A stretch of DNA of 64,000 bases from Yamagishiella unicocca (Eukaryota > Chlorophyta > Chlorophyceae > Chlamydomonadales > Volvocaceae), in NCBI GenBank assembly GCA_003116995.1, contig BDSL01000056.1, positions 186,001 to 250,000 of the forward strand, in the 5' to 3' direction. Numbering within the stretch: position 1 is the stretch's first letter; each line of letters opens with the position of its first letter. Under the pieces are notes generated by a model. That model worked only from the letters and a program-made list of their open reading frames with translations, ran no database searches and was not told the DNA's origin. Of this stretch, positions 1-12,500 are shown one piece after another. The position numbers and the translations under genes were made by a program.

Positions 1-475
1 CCTAACGCCCCCTGCTGCCCCTTGCCCGCATGCTTCGCGTCGACCGCCTTGCCCACCCGCTCTGGGCCCTGGCCAGGTGAGTTCCGCCGCTGGGTTGGGC
101 CTCGGTTCTGGTAGTTTTTTGCTAGTCGTTGCGTTCTTGTCTGCGGGCGTCGGGACCTGCGTCTGGGCTTTCGCGTCCCCCATGGCGGCGCGGCGCGGCT
201 TCGGCCTCCTCTCCTGGACGACCGCTGACCTTCTCTGGTAATGACCGGCTTCCTCACGCATCTGGTCGGTATTCGGGCGGGTCGGGACTGGGACTCCGAC
301 TAGGACTGGGACTGGGACCGGACCGCGATGTCCGCTCTCCCATAGCGCACCAACTCCCACAGTTCTCCTGCTAGCGCCCAAAACCGGTTCTGCGAAAAGT
401 TTCCGTGCGTCGCGCGGGGTCCTCGCTTCCTTTCGTCTCGCCGTAACTCCCCCCCCCACACACACATACACACAC

Positions 476-3400
476 CTCAATAGCGTCCAAGTGTCTTGCG
501 CGGTCAATCAGCAGCTGCCCGCTCTCCGCGTCCCGCCGCCCGAAGCCCAGACCCATGTTCAGCACCTCCTGCATGCCGCAGCCGGGAGGGCGGTTGTACC
601 AACCGTCTCCTAATCGGTTCTACTTTTTCCAGTGCCGACCTACTTAAAATTCAGGTCATCATATTCCTCCTGTTCGCCTCTATAAACGGCTTGGTCAAAG
701 GTACGGGTCTCCTCTTATATCGCTGGGAGGGCGGCCGCAAGCAAGGGTTTGTGGAGGGAGGCAGAGACAGAGGGGAAGGGCGCGCCACCCTCGCAGTCGG
801 CACACACTCGACGGGTACAAAACCCTAGACTACACAAACCCGCTCATCAGATGCAGTGACATCGCTGCACTTGCCGTGGATTCGCGGATTCTCTTATCAA
901 ACCCCCACCCCCACCGGGCCTTCTTTGCAACGGGCACCCCGTTCCCGCACTCCATTGTTTCCAACGGCACCAGGTACCGAATTGTTGCTCCCCCCAACCC
1001 CCACATGTGCGCACGGCGCCAACCCCACCTCGGCCTTGTTGCCGATGATGCCGTACATCTCATACACGCGCCTCGATGCCTGACCGGTCCACGCGTCGGG
1101 CCAGAAGAGGCTGGCCGCGGTGGGGGTGGTGGGTTGGGGTATTTGTGTGTGTGTGGGGGGGGGCCGGCGGCGGGTCAGCGGCCGGCGTCGGGCGGCGCTG
1201 AGGGTTGTCTTTCAGGTGCCACATTCCAGATGCCACAACGACCGTAAGGATGTGCCACAGCGCACGTCGGAACTAGGTCCAAGGAACTGCAAGGTGGCAG
1301 CGTGACGAGGCGACAACGGGCAACGGCGGGGCGCGACGAACGGAAAAGGATCCTGCATCAGTGTCGTACGCAACTGTGCTCCGAAACCGCTGCCGCAGGG
1401 CGGCTGTGTTGCTCGTCACATCGGTGCCGTGCCATGCATCCCAGGTGGTTGCTGGCAGCGTGTGGTTTCGTTTTCATCTGAAAAAAGCGCCGCTCCTGCA
1501 TTCCTCCATTGAGGTGTGTTTGCTCCCTCCCCGAGGGCAGTCTCGCGGGCAGGACGTGGGGAGAGGGCCGTCTGATGGCTCCAGGGGTGACGCGCCGATT
1601 CCCAAAAAGCCGAAACCACTGCTGCTGCTGCTGCTGCTGCTGCTGCCGCTGCTGCTGCTGATGATGACAATGATGCCAATGATGCCAATGATGACGTGGT
1701 AACCTGCTGCGCTGCTCCTGCGACGATGCCGAGCAGGCACAGGGCGGCAGCCCAAGGCACCTCCGCACGCACGTGTACACGGCCCTGTACGGCACCATGG
1801 CCTCTGCGACGGCGGGGGCTACGACGGAGGCCCCTGCTGGATCCAGATCCAGATCCAGATCCAGAACATGACTGGGATCCTGGAAGGCCTCCTCAAGCAG
1901 CCGGGCGCTCCCCCCGCCCCGCCACCCCTAGAGAACGACTGCCGTACATACCGCACCCTCCCCCACACCACACGGGACCTGCCGTACATGCCGTACCCCC
2001 ACCTGCCGTACTGTGCGAACCGTGGGTCGTCGAACAGCGCGGTGGGATCCATCAGAGGCAGGGAGTCGGCGTCCAGCATCAGCACCTGCGATGAAGCCGG
2101 CAGCGATGAAACCCGTGGAACCACGTCACGGGTGGCGGGAGCCGGGGGGTTGGGGGTCCACAGCTACAGTACGGTGCCACAGGGTACGCCCACGAGTGTC
2201 TACCCGGGCTGATGTTGGTTGCGGTACGACCAGGTACGCTGTCTAAACGATACCGGTGTGTGGTTAGCGTTACCGGTGTCGCCAACCGCAACGGCCACAG
2301 CACGTCTTGCGCACCTGGCTGAAGCGGGACAGCACCAGCGCAAACACCTTGCCGCTGTACGACCGGGCGTCGTACCTGCCGCTGCCGTGCAGCCCCCGGA
2401 CGGGGTGCCGGGAGGCCTGCACGTCGAAACCCCGCAGCGGACCAAAATGGCGCTTCAGGGAGGACCACGTGGCCCGGTCCATCTCGTGGGAGCCCTGGGG
2501 GCCGCCGGGAGCCGCCGGGGGGAAGGGGGGTTTCGAGGAAGACCCGTGGATGCTAGAAAAGCCGTTTAGGAAAGAGGGGGAGGGGGGAGGGGCGGGGGGG
2601 AGAAGACCCGGTTACACGACATAGGAATCGGAGGGCAGGAACTAGCTGGCGAAGACTCCTCGGACACACGTCTGAGTGTGCATGCCTGGGAGAGGGAAAG
2701 AGGGAGGAACCGGAGAGCACCCGACGGCAACATGTCGGACGGCAACATGTGGAATGGGCTCGGTGATGACGATGGCGGCGATGATACGTGGCGGCAATGA
2801 TAAATGGCGGCGATGACGGCGGCGGTGATGCCGCGGCAGGAGGTCGGCCGCGGTTGCGGCAGGCAGCCGTGTCAGGAGCACCCTTCATTCCAAACAGCGC
2901 GTCGGCACTCCGCATCCCTGCACCAACCTCCACCCCGCACCTATGATCCCCAGCTTGCTAACCCCTAGACCCCATTGCTCCCCTCCCCTCCCCTCCCCTC
3001 CCCTCCCCTCCCCTCCCCGCACCTGCCACGCCACCTCCACCGGCAGGCTGCAGTTGAAGTGGCGGCGCAGCACATGGAGCGACACGATGAGGTTGGTCAG
3101 GTAGCGGGAGCCGCCCGCACTGATGAGGATGCCCCGCCCGCCAGCGGAGCGGATGGCGGCGGCGCGAGCCTGGTGCGGGTGGCGGCGGCACGGGTCAGGC
3201 GCTCACCGCAGGGCAGTGGGTGGGGGGAGCGGGGCGGGGGGTTACAATAAAAGAACCCGTAAAACCCGTAACGCGACTGGGGAAATGGAGTCCATGGGGC
3301 CGGGGGGGGGGGCCCGACCCGTGGGTCGGGAAATGAAGTCCATGAGGCCGGTCGGTGGGAAACACATACACATGCGTTTGACGAGGTGCCCGGAGGAGGC

Positions 3401-4094
3401 AACCGCGGCTGCAACGGGGATGGAGTAGCGGTTTGGGCTGGGGTTTGGGATGGGGGCAACGGCTGCAGCAGCCCCAACGACTGCAGCAGGCCCAACGGCT
3501 GCAGCAGCCCCAACGGCCGCAGCAGCCCCAACGGCTGCAGCAGGCCCAACGGCTGCAGCAGCCCCAACGGCTGCAGCAGCCCCTCGCCTCGCTGGCCCAC
3601 CCGGTACTGGGGGCTGCGGATGTGGTTCGTGATGCGCATTCGGTACTCCTCCAGCGGCCGGCTGTTCGTAATGGTGTGAAGGAAGGGCCCCACGCGACGG
3701 CACTCCCGCCGCCGCAGGTCACCGCCGCCGTCGCCGCCGCCGTCGCCGCCATCGCCGCCGCCACCGCCGCCGCCACCGCCGCCACCGCCGCCGCCGCCGC
3801 CGCCACCGCCGCCGTCGCCGCCGCTGCCGTCGCCTCCGCCACCGTCAGCAGCGATGCCAGACGGCGCCGCCGCCAGCAGCTCCCAGTCCGGATCCTCTGC
3901 CGCCAGGTCCGCGTCTGTCTGACCCGAAAGGAAGTCGGTGGCAGAGGACGCGGTGCAGCGGCGACACGAGTCGAGCTGTGGCGGCGGCGGCGGCGGCAGT
4001 CGCGCGGCCGAAGCCGCCGTACCTTCGCCCCACCTCCGCCACATCGCTGCCCAGACGGAGGTGCTGTGGCTGCCGCTGCTGCCGCCGCTGCTGC

Positions 4095-4126
<32 letters not shown>

Positions 4127-5201
4127 TTGCTGCTGCCGTTCGCGGTCGCATCTCGCAGCCCTGCGGTGTCGCCGCGTGGGGAGTGGAGGCGCGCGGGGTT
4201 GCGGGGTGGAGTGTTTGGCAGCACCTGGTTGGGGCTTGGGGCGAAGGGCAGCGAGCGGTGGAAGAGGTGGGGGTCGCCTGCCGGTTCGGGGGGAAGTGCC
4301 CAGACACGTGAGGGGCAATTACAAGGGGGGGAGAGTGCCCCCTTGCCCTCAGGGTACTGGTATCCGGGGATATCGGGACATGGCAGCACCATCTAGCTCG
4401 TGAAGTCTTCTTCTGCGGGCGGGAGACTGAAGGCGCCCCCAGAAGGGACCCAGCACCAGAGCCTCTCGAGGGGACGCGAAGGTCGTCACCGTCGCCGTCG
4501 CACATCACCTCCAGCATACGTCCATCTCGCGAAGGCGAGTGCGGGTGCAATCCTGCATCTCCCAGGCCGGTGCAATGGCTGGGCCGTAGGCTCGGCCCCC
4601 CGCTCTGTCCGGTCGTGTGCATCTCGCCCTTCTGAACCTACTCGCGACTGGCTTCGTGGGCAGGTAGGTGTTCAGGAGGGTTGCGGCGGTTCGCGAGGTT
4701 TGTCGCCTAGGGAGGCTCTTAGGCATGGGAGGGACCTGGAGGGACGCGCTGGGCCCCGCAGCCCTGGTGCTTGCGTTGGTGCTTTTTTGCGTTTAGGGCT
4801 TTTGTTGACATTTGCGACTCAGCTCTGAACATCCAGCACCAGCGGATTGGAACGCGACTTGGTTGAGCGCCTTCCACCTTTGCAAATGGTTTCAGGCCCG
4901 TGGGCCAGGTCGTACCACGCCGCGCGCAAGTCCCACCTGGCAAGGTAGCCGGCCTGGAATTGCTGGTCAAGTTGCTGTAAGTGGGCATTGCCAGGCCGTA
5001 ACGGCCATCAGGTCCGCCGTGACGTGCCGTTGTCACAGCCCGCTCCATGTGGTAGATGACAGCGCAGAAAGCCACGACGGTTGCGGAACAGATAGCCACA
5101 CTCAAGATGCTTGTGACAGATATTCCGCGCCTATGGCCACCCCTCCTTGAAAGGCTGGGCGCAAAATCCCGGGGACGGACCCCATGGCGCAGTTGGCGCA
5201 T
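476..5201 (-). CDS. MNN1-type mannosyltransferase-like type II membrane glycosyltransferase (3' end outside window)
   Basis: Predicted Golgi glycosyltransferase of the putative alpha-mannosyltransferase (Mannosyl_trans3/MNN1) family. Supported exons, 5' to 3' on the minus strand: one ending at 3601, then 3169-3023, 2494-2315, 2085-2003, 1110-1029 and 568-476, all GT-AG and phase-consistent. Family signatures in order are GILISAGGSRYLTNLIVSLH, then VLMLDADSLPLMDP (DxD metal/nucleotide-sugar motif), SLFWPDAW, and ESGQLLIDRARHLDAIE. The exon ending at 3601 encodes a long Gly-rich stretch (about 3720-3850) and a Ser/Asn-rich stretch near 4080-4140. The 5' end is unsure: an ATG at 5201 opens a frame with a hydrophobic signal-anchor (SVTSILSVAICSATVVAFCA), fitting a type II protein, but its splice path to 4392 was not resolved, and a second open frame (YLARWDLRAAWYDLAHG) overlaps it near 4880-4990. 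After 476 the family expects about 150 or more further residues; they are not recognised before the window edge. The family call is firm; the sugar specificity is unknown. Confidence 0.8.
1619..1692. repeat. CTG/ATG trinucleotide repeat in an intron
   Basis: Runs of ctg followed by atg-type triplets lie inside the intron between the 2085-2003 and 1110-1029 exons of the mannosyltransferase-like gene. The stretch is not in the reading frame of the flanking exons, so the poly-Gln, poly-Ser and poly-Ala frames seen across it are not taken as protein. Confidence 0.7.
2978..3018. repeat. CCCCT pentanucleotide microsatellite
   Basis: About eight copies of ccctc lie just downstream, on the minus strand, of the donor at 3022 in the mannosyltransferase-like gene. 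It is intronic. Confidence 0.85.
3455..3590. repeat. 15/18-bp tandem repeat next to a splice donor
   Basis: Repeats of the type ggctgcagcagccccaac run across the intron start immediately after the donor at 3600 on the minus strand. The unit length is a multiple of three and lacks stops, so both strands look open here; the array is nevertheless in the intron implied by the conserved exons on each side. Confidence 0.75.
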
Positions 5202-7225
5202 CCGTCCGACCTATTTTACTTCGATTACTATTTTAAACGGAGGTTGGAGCAGCTCAGTATTCATACACATGTTGCGCGGGCATCGATCTGGAAACAATCA
5301 GCGCGTCAGCGACCTGCATATATGATGCATACCGGTATCATATTTTGATTGTAATGTTATGTTGAGCGAGTTTCTCCGAGGCCCCAATGGCTATCAGGTG
5401 ACAGTATGCGTCATAGTATAGAGTTGGGGAATGGACGTAAGCCGCACAGGTTCTGGTACAAAATATTGCGCACACGCGCCAACGCTCTTAAAACATTGCC
5501 TTTCAGCACGTGCGCAGACACAGGATGACAGCTCTCACTATTTCGACGGGACGAAAGCTGCCAAAAAGGGTTGCGTAGGATTGAGAGAGATTCTGGATTT
5601 CTAAAATTCGCAAAGACAGAAGGCTTCGGCTCCTGTGTGCGATGAACGAATCCGGCTTTACAAATGGTGACGACCCGCGGGCCGAGTCTGGGCTGACGGT
5701 GACGGCTGAAGGAAGTGGTGAGAAACACAGATTTCACTTCCTTGCTATCATACCAGCCGTCGCTGCCTGCATCAGAACTGTTGAAAGCTAAAGGGTAGAT
5801 AGGCACTGCGCACCACGCTTGCCTGTTGCCGCATTCGTACTCCCATACAGCCATCGGGATCTGTTGTATCACGTTTAGCGTGATGGCGACAATGGGGCTT
5901 ATGGGAAGGGCTTCGGGGCCTTACTCCTGTGTAACGCAATACAATACAATACAATCGTAACATCGTAACATCCAAACATCGTAACATCGTACAACAAGGT
6001 CTTTGATATGTTACCCATCCAGTCAACACTGCCACAGACGACATCGTCTACCTTCACAACTGGCCACACATGTTGTCTCATCAACAGCTCATCAACTGCA
6101 GTGCCGACACGATTCATCACCAACAAACGCGCCCAACAAAATAATAGGATGTAATGGAGTTTGCTTACTTGTGACGTGGCGACTAGCAAGGCGCGTGCAA
6201 ACTACTCGAGTAGTTTGCGCTCCATCAACACCGATAGGTAGGGGGCCATTTGTGCTACCTCCCCCGCCGGTGCCGCTATTTAGTTCGTTATCTGGGCCCT
6301 TTGCTTGTTCGGGGTTACCGATAGATGGTTTGCCGCTATCTCGCTTCGCTGGTTCCTCCTTCATGCTTCCTATGTGTCTTGCTTCCTGCGTATGTCAGGC
6401 GATGCGCATGACGGCTCACGATGCTGGGCATCGCTTGCGGTCACGGCCCACAAAACAAAATGTTGTTTTACACCGCCGCCACGACGATACAACCGAGCAT
6501 CGGCCTGCATTGACGACATTGTAAGGGTAAACAACAAGGTCTATTTTTTGTGAACGGACCATGCGCTACTACTTGTAAAGGAGGCTGGGCACAGAATTAC
6601 TGACGCAAGTTGCTGCACATATGCACCTTGCCCTCCGTCAATAACCGCACACATCCTATGCAGGCAGGCAGCAGCGGCTAAGAACGATTGTGCCGTCTTG
6701 AGAACGAAGCTGCCATACTCCCGCCAAACTGCTCAGCGGTGGCTGAGATGCCAATCCCTAATCTGGTGGAAGACAAATCTCCAGTTCGTTTGTTGAACGC
6801 ATCGGACACTGGACTTCATTACGACCCATGGGCCGACCTTGGGTGGATTTCATCAGGTTTCATGCATCAAAACGTCCACGCTCGCAGGCGCTGGCCGTCA
6901 CTGGCTACCATCCCCAACACGCTGCCCTGAGGGCACCTGCTGCAGATAAGCTTTGCATCTCCATAATATGCAAAAGAGTCCGGCGTGTTTCGGAAAAGCC
7001 AAGCGAACTTGAGCTGAACGAGATGTTTGCTGGTGAGCGACACGGCTGAAGTGTAGCTTACGAGAGATATGCCCCCTTAACTTACATGCGACAGATTTAG
7101 ATGAGCCGAGAAACCCATTCCATATACCGGTACCGTTTTTAACTGTTCTGACAAATTATCTTTGCAAAACCTTCAGACATCTTGGCAAACATGTATGGTG
7201 GGGGAATACAAGTCAGTCTAGGAAA
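5202..7225. other. Divergent intergenic region between two glycosyltransferase genes
   Basis: This 2 kb stretch separates the minus-strand mannosyltransferase-like gene from the plus-strand Fringe-like gene and should hold both promoters. It is less GC-rich than the genes. It contains short repeats of acaat and taacatcg type at 5937-5995 and a perfect 22-bp palindrome at 6197-6218. The open frames here (for example 5411-5872 minus and 6003-6524 plus) show no recognisable domain or convincing splice structure, so none is called a gene. Confidence 0.5.
6197..6218. repeat. Perfect 22-bp palindrome
   Basis: Each half is gcaaactactc or its reverse complement, meeting at a central CTCGAG with no loop. 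It lies in the divergent intergenic region about 1 kb upstream of the Fringe-like gene. A dimeric protein site is possible; nothing else supports that. Confidence 0.7.
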
Positions 7226-9557
7226 ATGAAATTTGCGAGTTGGACCTTATATTTTTTAAATTATATCCCATACTTAGTTCTCCCACCCTCCTCAGTATGT
7301 TTTCTCATCCTTTATATACCGTGTATGTCCCTAGGCCATAGCCTTGCATCTGCAGCCGACGAGGTCCCCAGCGCTGCAACTCATGGGCCTTTTGACCGAA
7401 GCGACCTTTTGGCGACTTTTTCAACGAGTCTGAAAAACATAGCATTGATAGAGGCCTCCAGACCATGGCGTAAAGGCGTGCGAACACACATTCTTGTCGA
7501 CGATGGCGTAGACTTGCACACGATGCAAGCACTAGGTGAGATGCGGCTTCCATACAAGATGATAGTATTCCTAATCTGTTCAAGTTTTCGCTTCCGGTTC
7601 TCTGCCACGCACATACCCACCAACCCGCCTCTATACTGTTCCGCGTCCACAGACCTCCGTCTCGCTCCCATATCCCCCTTTTGCCACACCCGTTAAACAT
7701 GCACAGGGAAGCTCACTGGTGAGACCTTCACCACAATACCTGAGTTTCCTGGCCATCCCTCATCTATTCGTCACGTGCTGGCCCCGCTGTTCGCCTACGA
7801 CGCGGTGGGGCCCAGGGCATTCAAATGGATGCTCCTCGGCGACGCGGACACAGTATTTGTCATCCCGGCTGTGCTACGCATGTTGAACCAGCTGGGCTTG
7901 TCGCCGTCTGACCCGCATGTGATCAGCGACTTCCTGATTGAGTGCGACTTCACGACCTGCGCCGCCGGCCAAACCTGTCCCAGCTGCTGGGGACCACACG
8001 CTGGTGGGTGCCAACTTCCAACTTCCAACTGCCGGCTGGCGAGAGAAGCCGAACTGACGGGAGCGCACCACTGGGGGAGCGCACGACTGGGGAGGCGCGT
8101 TCATGGCACCAGGTTGGGGCCCGGAGCTGCCTGGAAAGGGGCGAACAGTCACGGCGGCAGAATCATCTTAAAATGTGCCTCCCTGGACCCCTCCCCGAAC
8201 CCCTCCCCGAACCCCTTTCCTCTCCACCACGTACATACCGGTGCCCATCCGGTGCGCCATTCGGGCGGGTTGGGACGCCAACACTTGCTACCCAAGCACT
8301 ACCCAGTATTGTTCCTAGGATTTTATTTTTGCCGTCCGCTCTCGCCCCACCCGCGCTACACACTCGCGTGCCTCCTTCCGCCTGCAGGCGACCCGCGCTG
8401 CCAGCCATGCGGGTTGGGGGAGCGGCTGTGCACATGCAAGCTGCCGGAGGAGTGCGCCAAGGCTCGCTGGACGCCGCAGACAGCGAACAGCAGCAGCTGC
8501 CCGGTGAAGTCTGAGGTGTCGGCGTACGGCGGGGCGGGCATCATCTACAGCGTTGGCATGCTGCGGGAACTCACCCGCGACCCCCGGTATTACCTGTCGG
8601 TGGCCTTCAAGAACCTGCTGCATGAGAGGCCCTTTGGAGGTGGGGGCGCTGATGCGGTTGCGGGGGGGAGAAGACGCGGCAAGTGGGCGAGAAGATGGGG
8701 GGTTCGATGGGGGGGGGGCTGTAGGAGATACGGGGGGCGGGGGGGGGCGAGAAGACGCCGGGGGCCCGGGGGCCAAGGGGCGGCGGGCGCGGGTTGCGCG
8801 CTTTCGCTGTTACAGCACCGCTGCCTCGCCACCACCATCCGCCACCACCACCACCATTCGCCAATACCATTACTATGGTGAAGCTGGGGTTGTGTTTCAA
8901 AGGCCTCAAGCGAGCAGCGCGTCAACACACCCCCAACATTCTTCCGCTGAGTACATCTTTGCTTCCTGGCGCATGTGGCACGTTGGGCAACGCACAAGCC
9001 CGCAAGCACACCCACATACATGCACACGCATACACACACAAGCACACAACCCCCTCACGCCACTTTGCCAAGCCTGTATTGCTTGGAACTGGTGTGGCAG
9101 CGAAACGGCACCCCTGGTGGATGGGCACCCCAGGCTATAACTCGACCCGACCCAACCCGACCCGACCTTCCCGCCCCCCCCGTCTGTTCTAAACGGTTTT
9201 TCCTGGCATCCACGGGTCTTCCTCGAAAGCCTCCCCCCTTGTGCCGGTGCTCCCGCAGACGTCACTCTGGCGGAGCTGTTGCGCCGGTTGGGCTATGGCT
9301 ACACGCGGCTGCCCCCGCCGGGGGAGTCGGACCCGCCGCGCCCCGGCCGGTGGTTTGCCCTGCACTCCTACTGCAACGACCGGCGGTCCCCCCTGGAGCA
9401 GCTAGCGGACCTGCGGGCCGCCAACCAGAGCACCCTGGAGCAGATGGTGTCCCTTCATGTGAGGTCCTGGCACATCCACGACTTCGCGACCGAGGTGTTG
9501 CCGGCGTACCGGGAGATCTTGGACCACCTGATGCGTGGCCCGGGGGCTAAGGATTAG
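7226..9557 (+). CDS. Fringe-like GT31 family glycosyltransferase
   Basis: Predicted secretory-pathway beta-glycosyltransferase related to Fringe. Exons 7226-7535, 7707-8003, 8388-8639 and 9259-9557 join in phase (1, 1, 1) to give about 385 residues ending at TAG. The N-terminus is strongly hydrophobic (YFLNYIPYLVLPPSSVCFLI), as expected of a signal-anchor, although an upstream exon or an alternative acceptor near 7357 cannot be excluded. The DxD motif is in KWMLLGDADTVFVIPAVLRM (DAD about residues 149-151), and the Fringe-like GGAG segment is in AYGGAGIIYSVGMLREL. Between them is a Cys-rich insert with nine Cys in about 44 residues, encoded across an exon junction. The last exon ends in a polar helical tail. 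It lies head to head with another glycosyltransferase gene. The first exon is the least certain part; the substrate is unknown. Confidence 0.83.
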
Positions 9558-12500
9558 TTCGGGGAGGGGGGCAGTCGTCTGGGTGGATACCGGTGATCCG
9601 TCCGGGGTTGCGAGGAAGACCCGGGGATCCGTCCGGGGTGGGGTGAGGTTGGGTGCGGGCCTGCTCGGCGGGCATGCAGTGCAAGGTGGTGGGGGGCGGC
9701 AGGGGCGCGCTCGGCTGGAGGCGGGTAGCATGAGGGATAGGTGTTCGTCGCGCGCTGCCTGACAGCTTTTGCCGCAGCAGCTTTGTGGCGATGTGTTGGC
9801 TGGCTGGCGCCGCTTTCTTTGAGGCCGAAGACGGAAGTTATGCGCATGGATAGGTTTATGGAGAGACGGGCCCCGGAAGTGAGCGAGGTGTCCTCGTGTT
9901 AGTTAAATCTTCCTCGTGTTAGTTAAATCCCCAGTGCCCGACAATCGACCTGAGCCACGCGGTCGCTGGGCAGTCGTGTCGCCGGCTTTTTAGAAGCGTA
10001 GGGTTTCATTCGTCATTCCAGAGATTATGTTGTGTGCCAATGGCAGGACAGGTCGTTACTGTGAAGGGCGATGGCACGGCGCCGATTGGAGGCGTGCGTC
10101 CGAGGGAGTAGATTAATTGGTGATTAGTACGTTGGATCATAGGGCCCTGTGCCGGGTGTGTCTGTTAGGGTTTGCTGGCAGGGTGGTACGGTGCGGCGGG
10201 GACGTTGTGGACAGCTGGCAGCAGCGGGCGCGGAGAGCGCACGTGAAGGAGTATGGCTGTTTTGAGTGTATACGCGCGTGATTGCGATACCGTAGTATTA
10301 CTGGAAGGTTCGAATTTTTTTGCGGCGTGAAACGGGCGCCCGCATCCCTCCTGACCTACTCGCTTGGGCTCTGTGAGGTTGTCACACATCTGTACCTTGC
10401 ACGTCTGTACCTCTTGTGAGGTTGTGGCACGTCTGTAGCTTACTTGTACCCATAGTTGGTGGGCTATGTGCCTTCATCACGCATTTGCTGCCGAGGCTTG
10501 CGTTAGGACGGCCTTCCGCATTGTATAGCAATCTTGGCGTTTAAGGAGCGAGTCTCATTGCCCTATCTCCTGTCGTTTTTTGCCCAACTCAGTGAGATGG
10601 CCTGGGTGCTGGGTGCTGTCGATTGGTGGTTTGGTGATGCAGTTTTAGACACAAAATAGGAATGGCTGTTGTTAAGACGTGGGGTGCAATGGGACGCTTC
10701 GTTGTCGGTAGCCTGCAGCCCAGGCTTCCAGGCCGAGCTGCCACGTCGCGTGTTGCTGCTGGGCGCATCTACCGTGCACCTTCGCCTTGACGCGCGCATT
10801 GCGGTGTAGTGCTTTCCGATAGAAAGCATTCCATTTGTTGTTGGTTTTGTTGGTAGACGCGGATAGCGAGTCGTGCGTGGGCCGCAGCGGACATGTACCC
10901 TGATGCCGATTCGGTCACAGGAGCGGGATGTACGGCATGCGGACTTGTGGTGCCAGCGTGCCAGACAAACGGGCGCGGTGTCAGGTATCGGGTGCTGTAG
11001 TTGGGCATGGAGCGCTGCGATGCTGCCGCTGGTCCTCTTCGCCACCGCAGGCGTGCACCGCGTTCGGTGTCGCACTGCTGCGCGTGCGGCGGGTGCCGAA
11101 AGCTTTGCGGGTGCGTAAACCATGTGGCCCAGTGGGAGACTAGGGCTTTCACAACGGCCCGGCCGCCATCACGCAGTAGTGTGACCCTTGCCGCCTGCCT
11201 AAGCCGGAGATGACACCATCTGTAGTCGGTACGCGCATACGCCAGAACGCCACAGTGTGACTGATCGTGACGGTCGCGATCAACTAGGTGACGGTGTGTT
11301 TGTGGGTGTGCCATACGGCACATACATATGGCATCACGCTGGCGTCCGTACTCGCCTTTCTGACACGGCACATCGCATATCATAAGAACGACCGCAGCGA
11401 TGTAGGGGCGCCCTAAGTCGCCTGATGCCCTCTCTGGTCCAACCCCTAAGCTCTCACACGGCGAATCGGTCCGTCATCGCTGCGCTCTGCAAGGGGTTCA
11501 TTGGCTATAAGTGGCTATCATCCCTCGCCAACAAATATGCACACGTTCAGGGGCAGGAAACGCTGGCGGCTAGCCTGAACGTGCACCGCGCGTACGCAAC
11601 CTTACAGCTGACTGTGAGCACCATGACGGCGATATGTTACAGAGTTTATGATACAGTCATCCGGCTGCGATTGATGCGCGAAGCATGCAGTCTGTCAGAC
11701 CCTCCGACAGTAGAGTGGCAGAGATGCCGCGAACCACCTACGCTGGAGTCTCTCAATGAACCATGCTCGCCAGGCACTTGGCAGCTTGATCAGGAGAGCA
11801 GGGCCCTGTACCCAAACGCTGTGGCACGGCGCCCAGCAATGGTGGGACAAAGACGTGTCGCAGAGAAGCGCGACGTCATCCACTGAATGAAAGGACGAAT
11901 ACCCGGCTCTCTGGTTCTGATTACTGGACGGCCGGCCCAACTTGCCCACCTAAAACCCAGCGACCGAGCTAGCCCACCGAACGTCGCGCGCCGAGGCGGG
12001 GAGGCACAAAGGAGCCGCACAAATGCGCGTGATTTAACGTGCATGCTCTCCAAAAAGCAGCAGCAGCCAACCCTCCCACGACTACCCGAAACCATGCCGT
12101 TCCGGTCACTCTCTCGACTAAAACTCACGCACGCATGGCGGAGCTGCTTAGCACCAACGGCCGCCGACGACGGGCCCACGACCCCACCACGACGTCGTCC
12201 CCTCTCTCGCTCTCACGCGCCGGGAGTACTGCAACAACCACACCATTAGGTATCCGTTCCGACAACACCTTGCCTTGCAAAGACAACAAAGAATCGGGAC
12301 AGCAGCACTGAATAGGAGCCCCCGTTGTATTGAATCCCCACCATACCCTCTCCCATGACAACTAACCTTCACTGACCGCCTGCTCTGCCTACACTCTGCG
12401 TGTGCAACACCGTGAATCGCCCCATTTCCCGGGCTGACCTGGCTACTGTATGATGCCTACCACCATATCGTCCCATCCAAGGTGCTTTCCATACCTCACC

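Noticed and set aside
30..77. Plus-strand mini-frame MLRVDRLAHPLWALAR followed by a GTGAGT donor
   Set aside because: It looks like a first exon, but it lies where the minus-strand mannosyltransferase-like gene should continue, no following plus exon is visible, and 16 codons are too few to judge.
3433..4311. 292-codon plus frame with poly-Gln and poly-Ala, and long antisense frames nearby
   Set aside because: It mirrors the GC-rich triplet repeats of the minus-strand exon and intron; only the minus frame carries conserved family motifs.
5411..5872. 153-codon minus frame starting MIQQIPMAVWEYECG
   Set aside because: No recognisable domain and it lies in the divergent intergenic region; it was kept out as unsupported.
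10563..11383. Two overlapping minus frames of 186 and 204 codons
   Set aside because: They overlap in different frames with no motif or splice support; neither is better than chance in GC-rich DNA.
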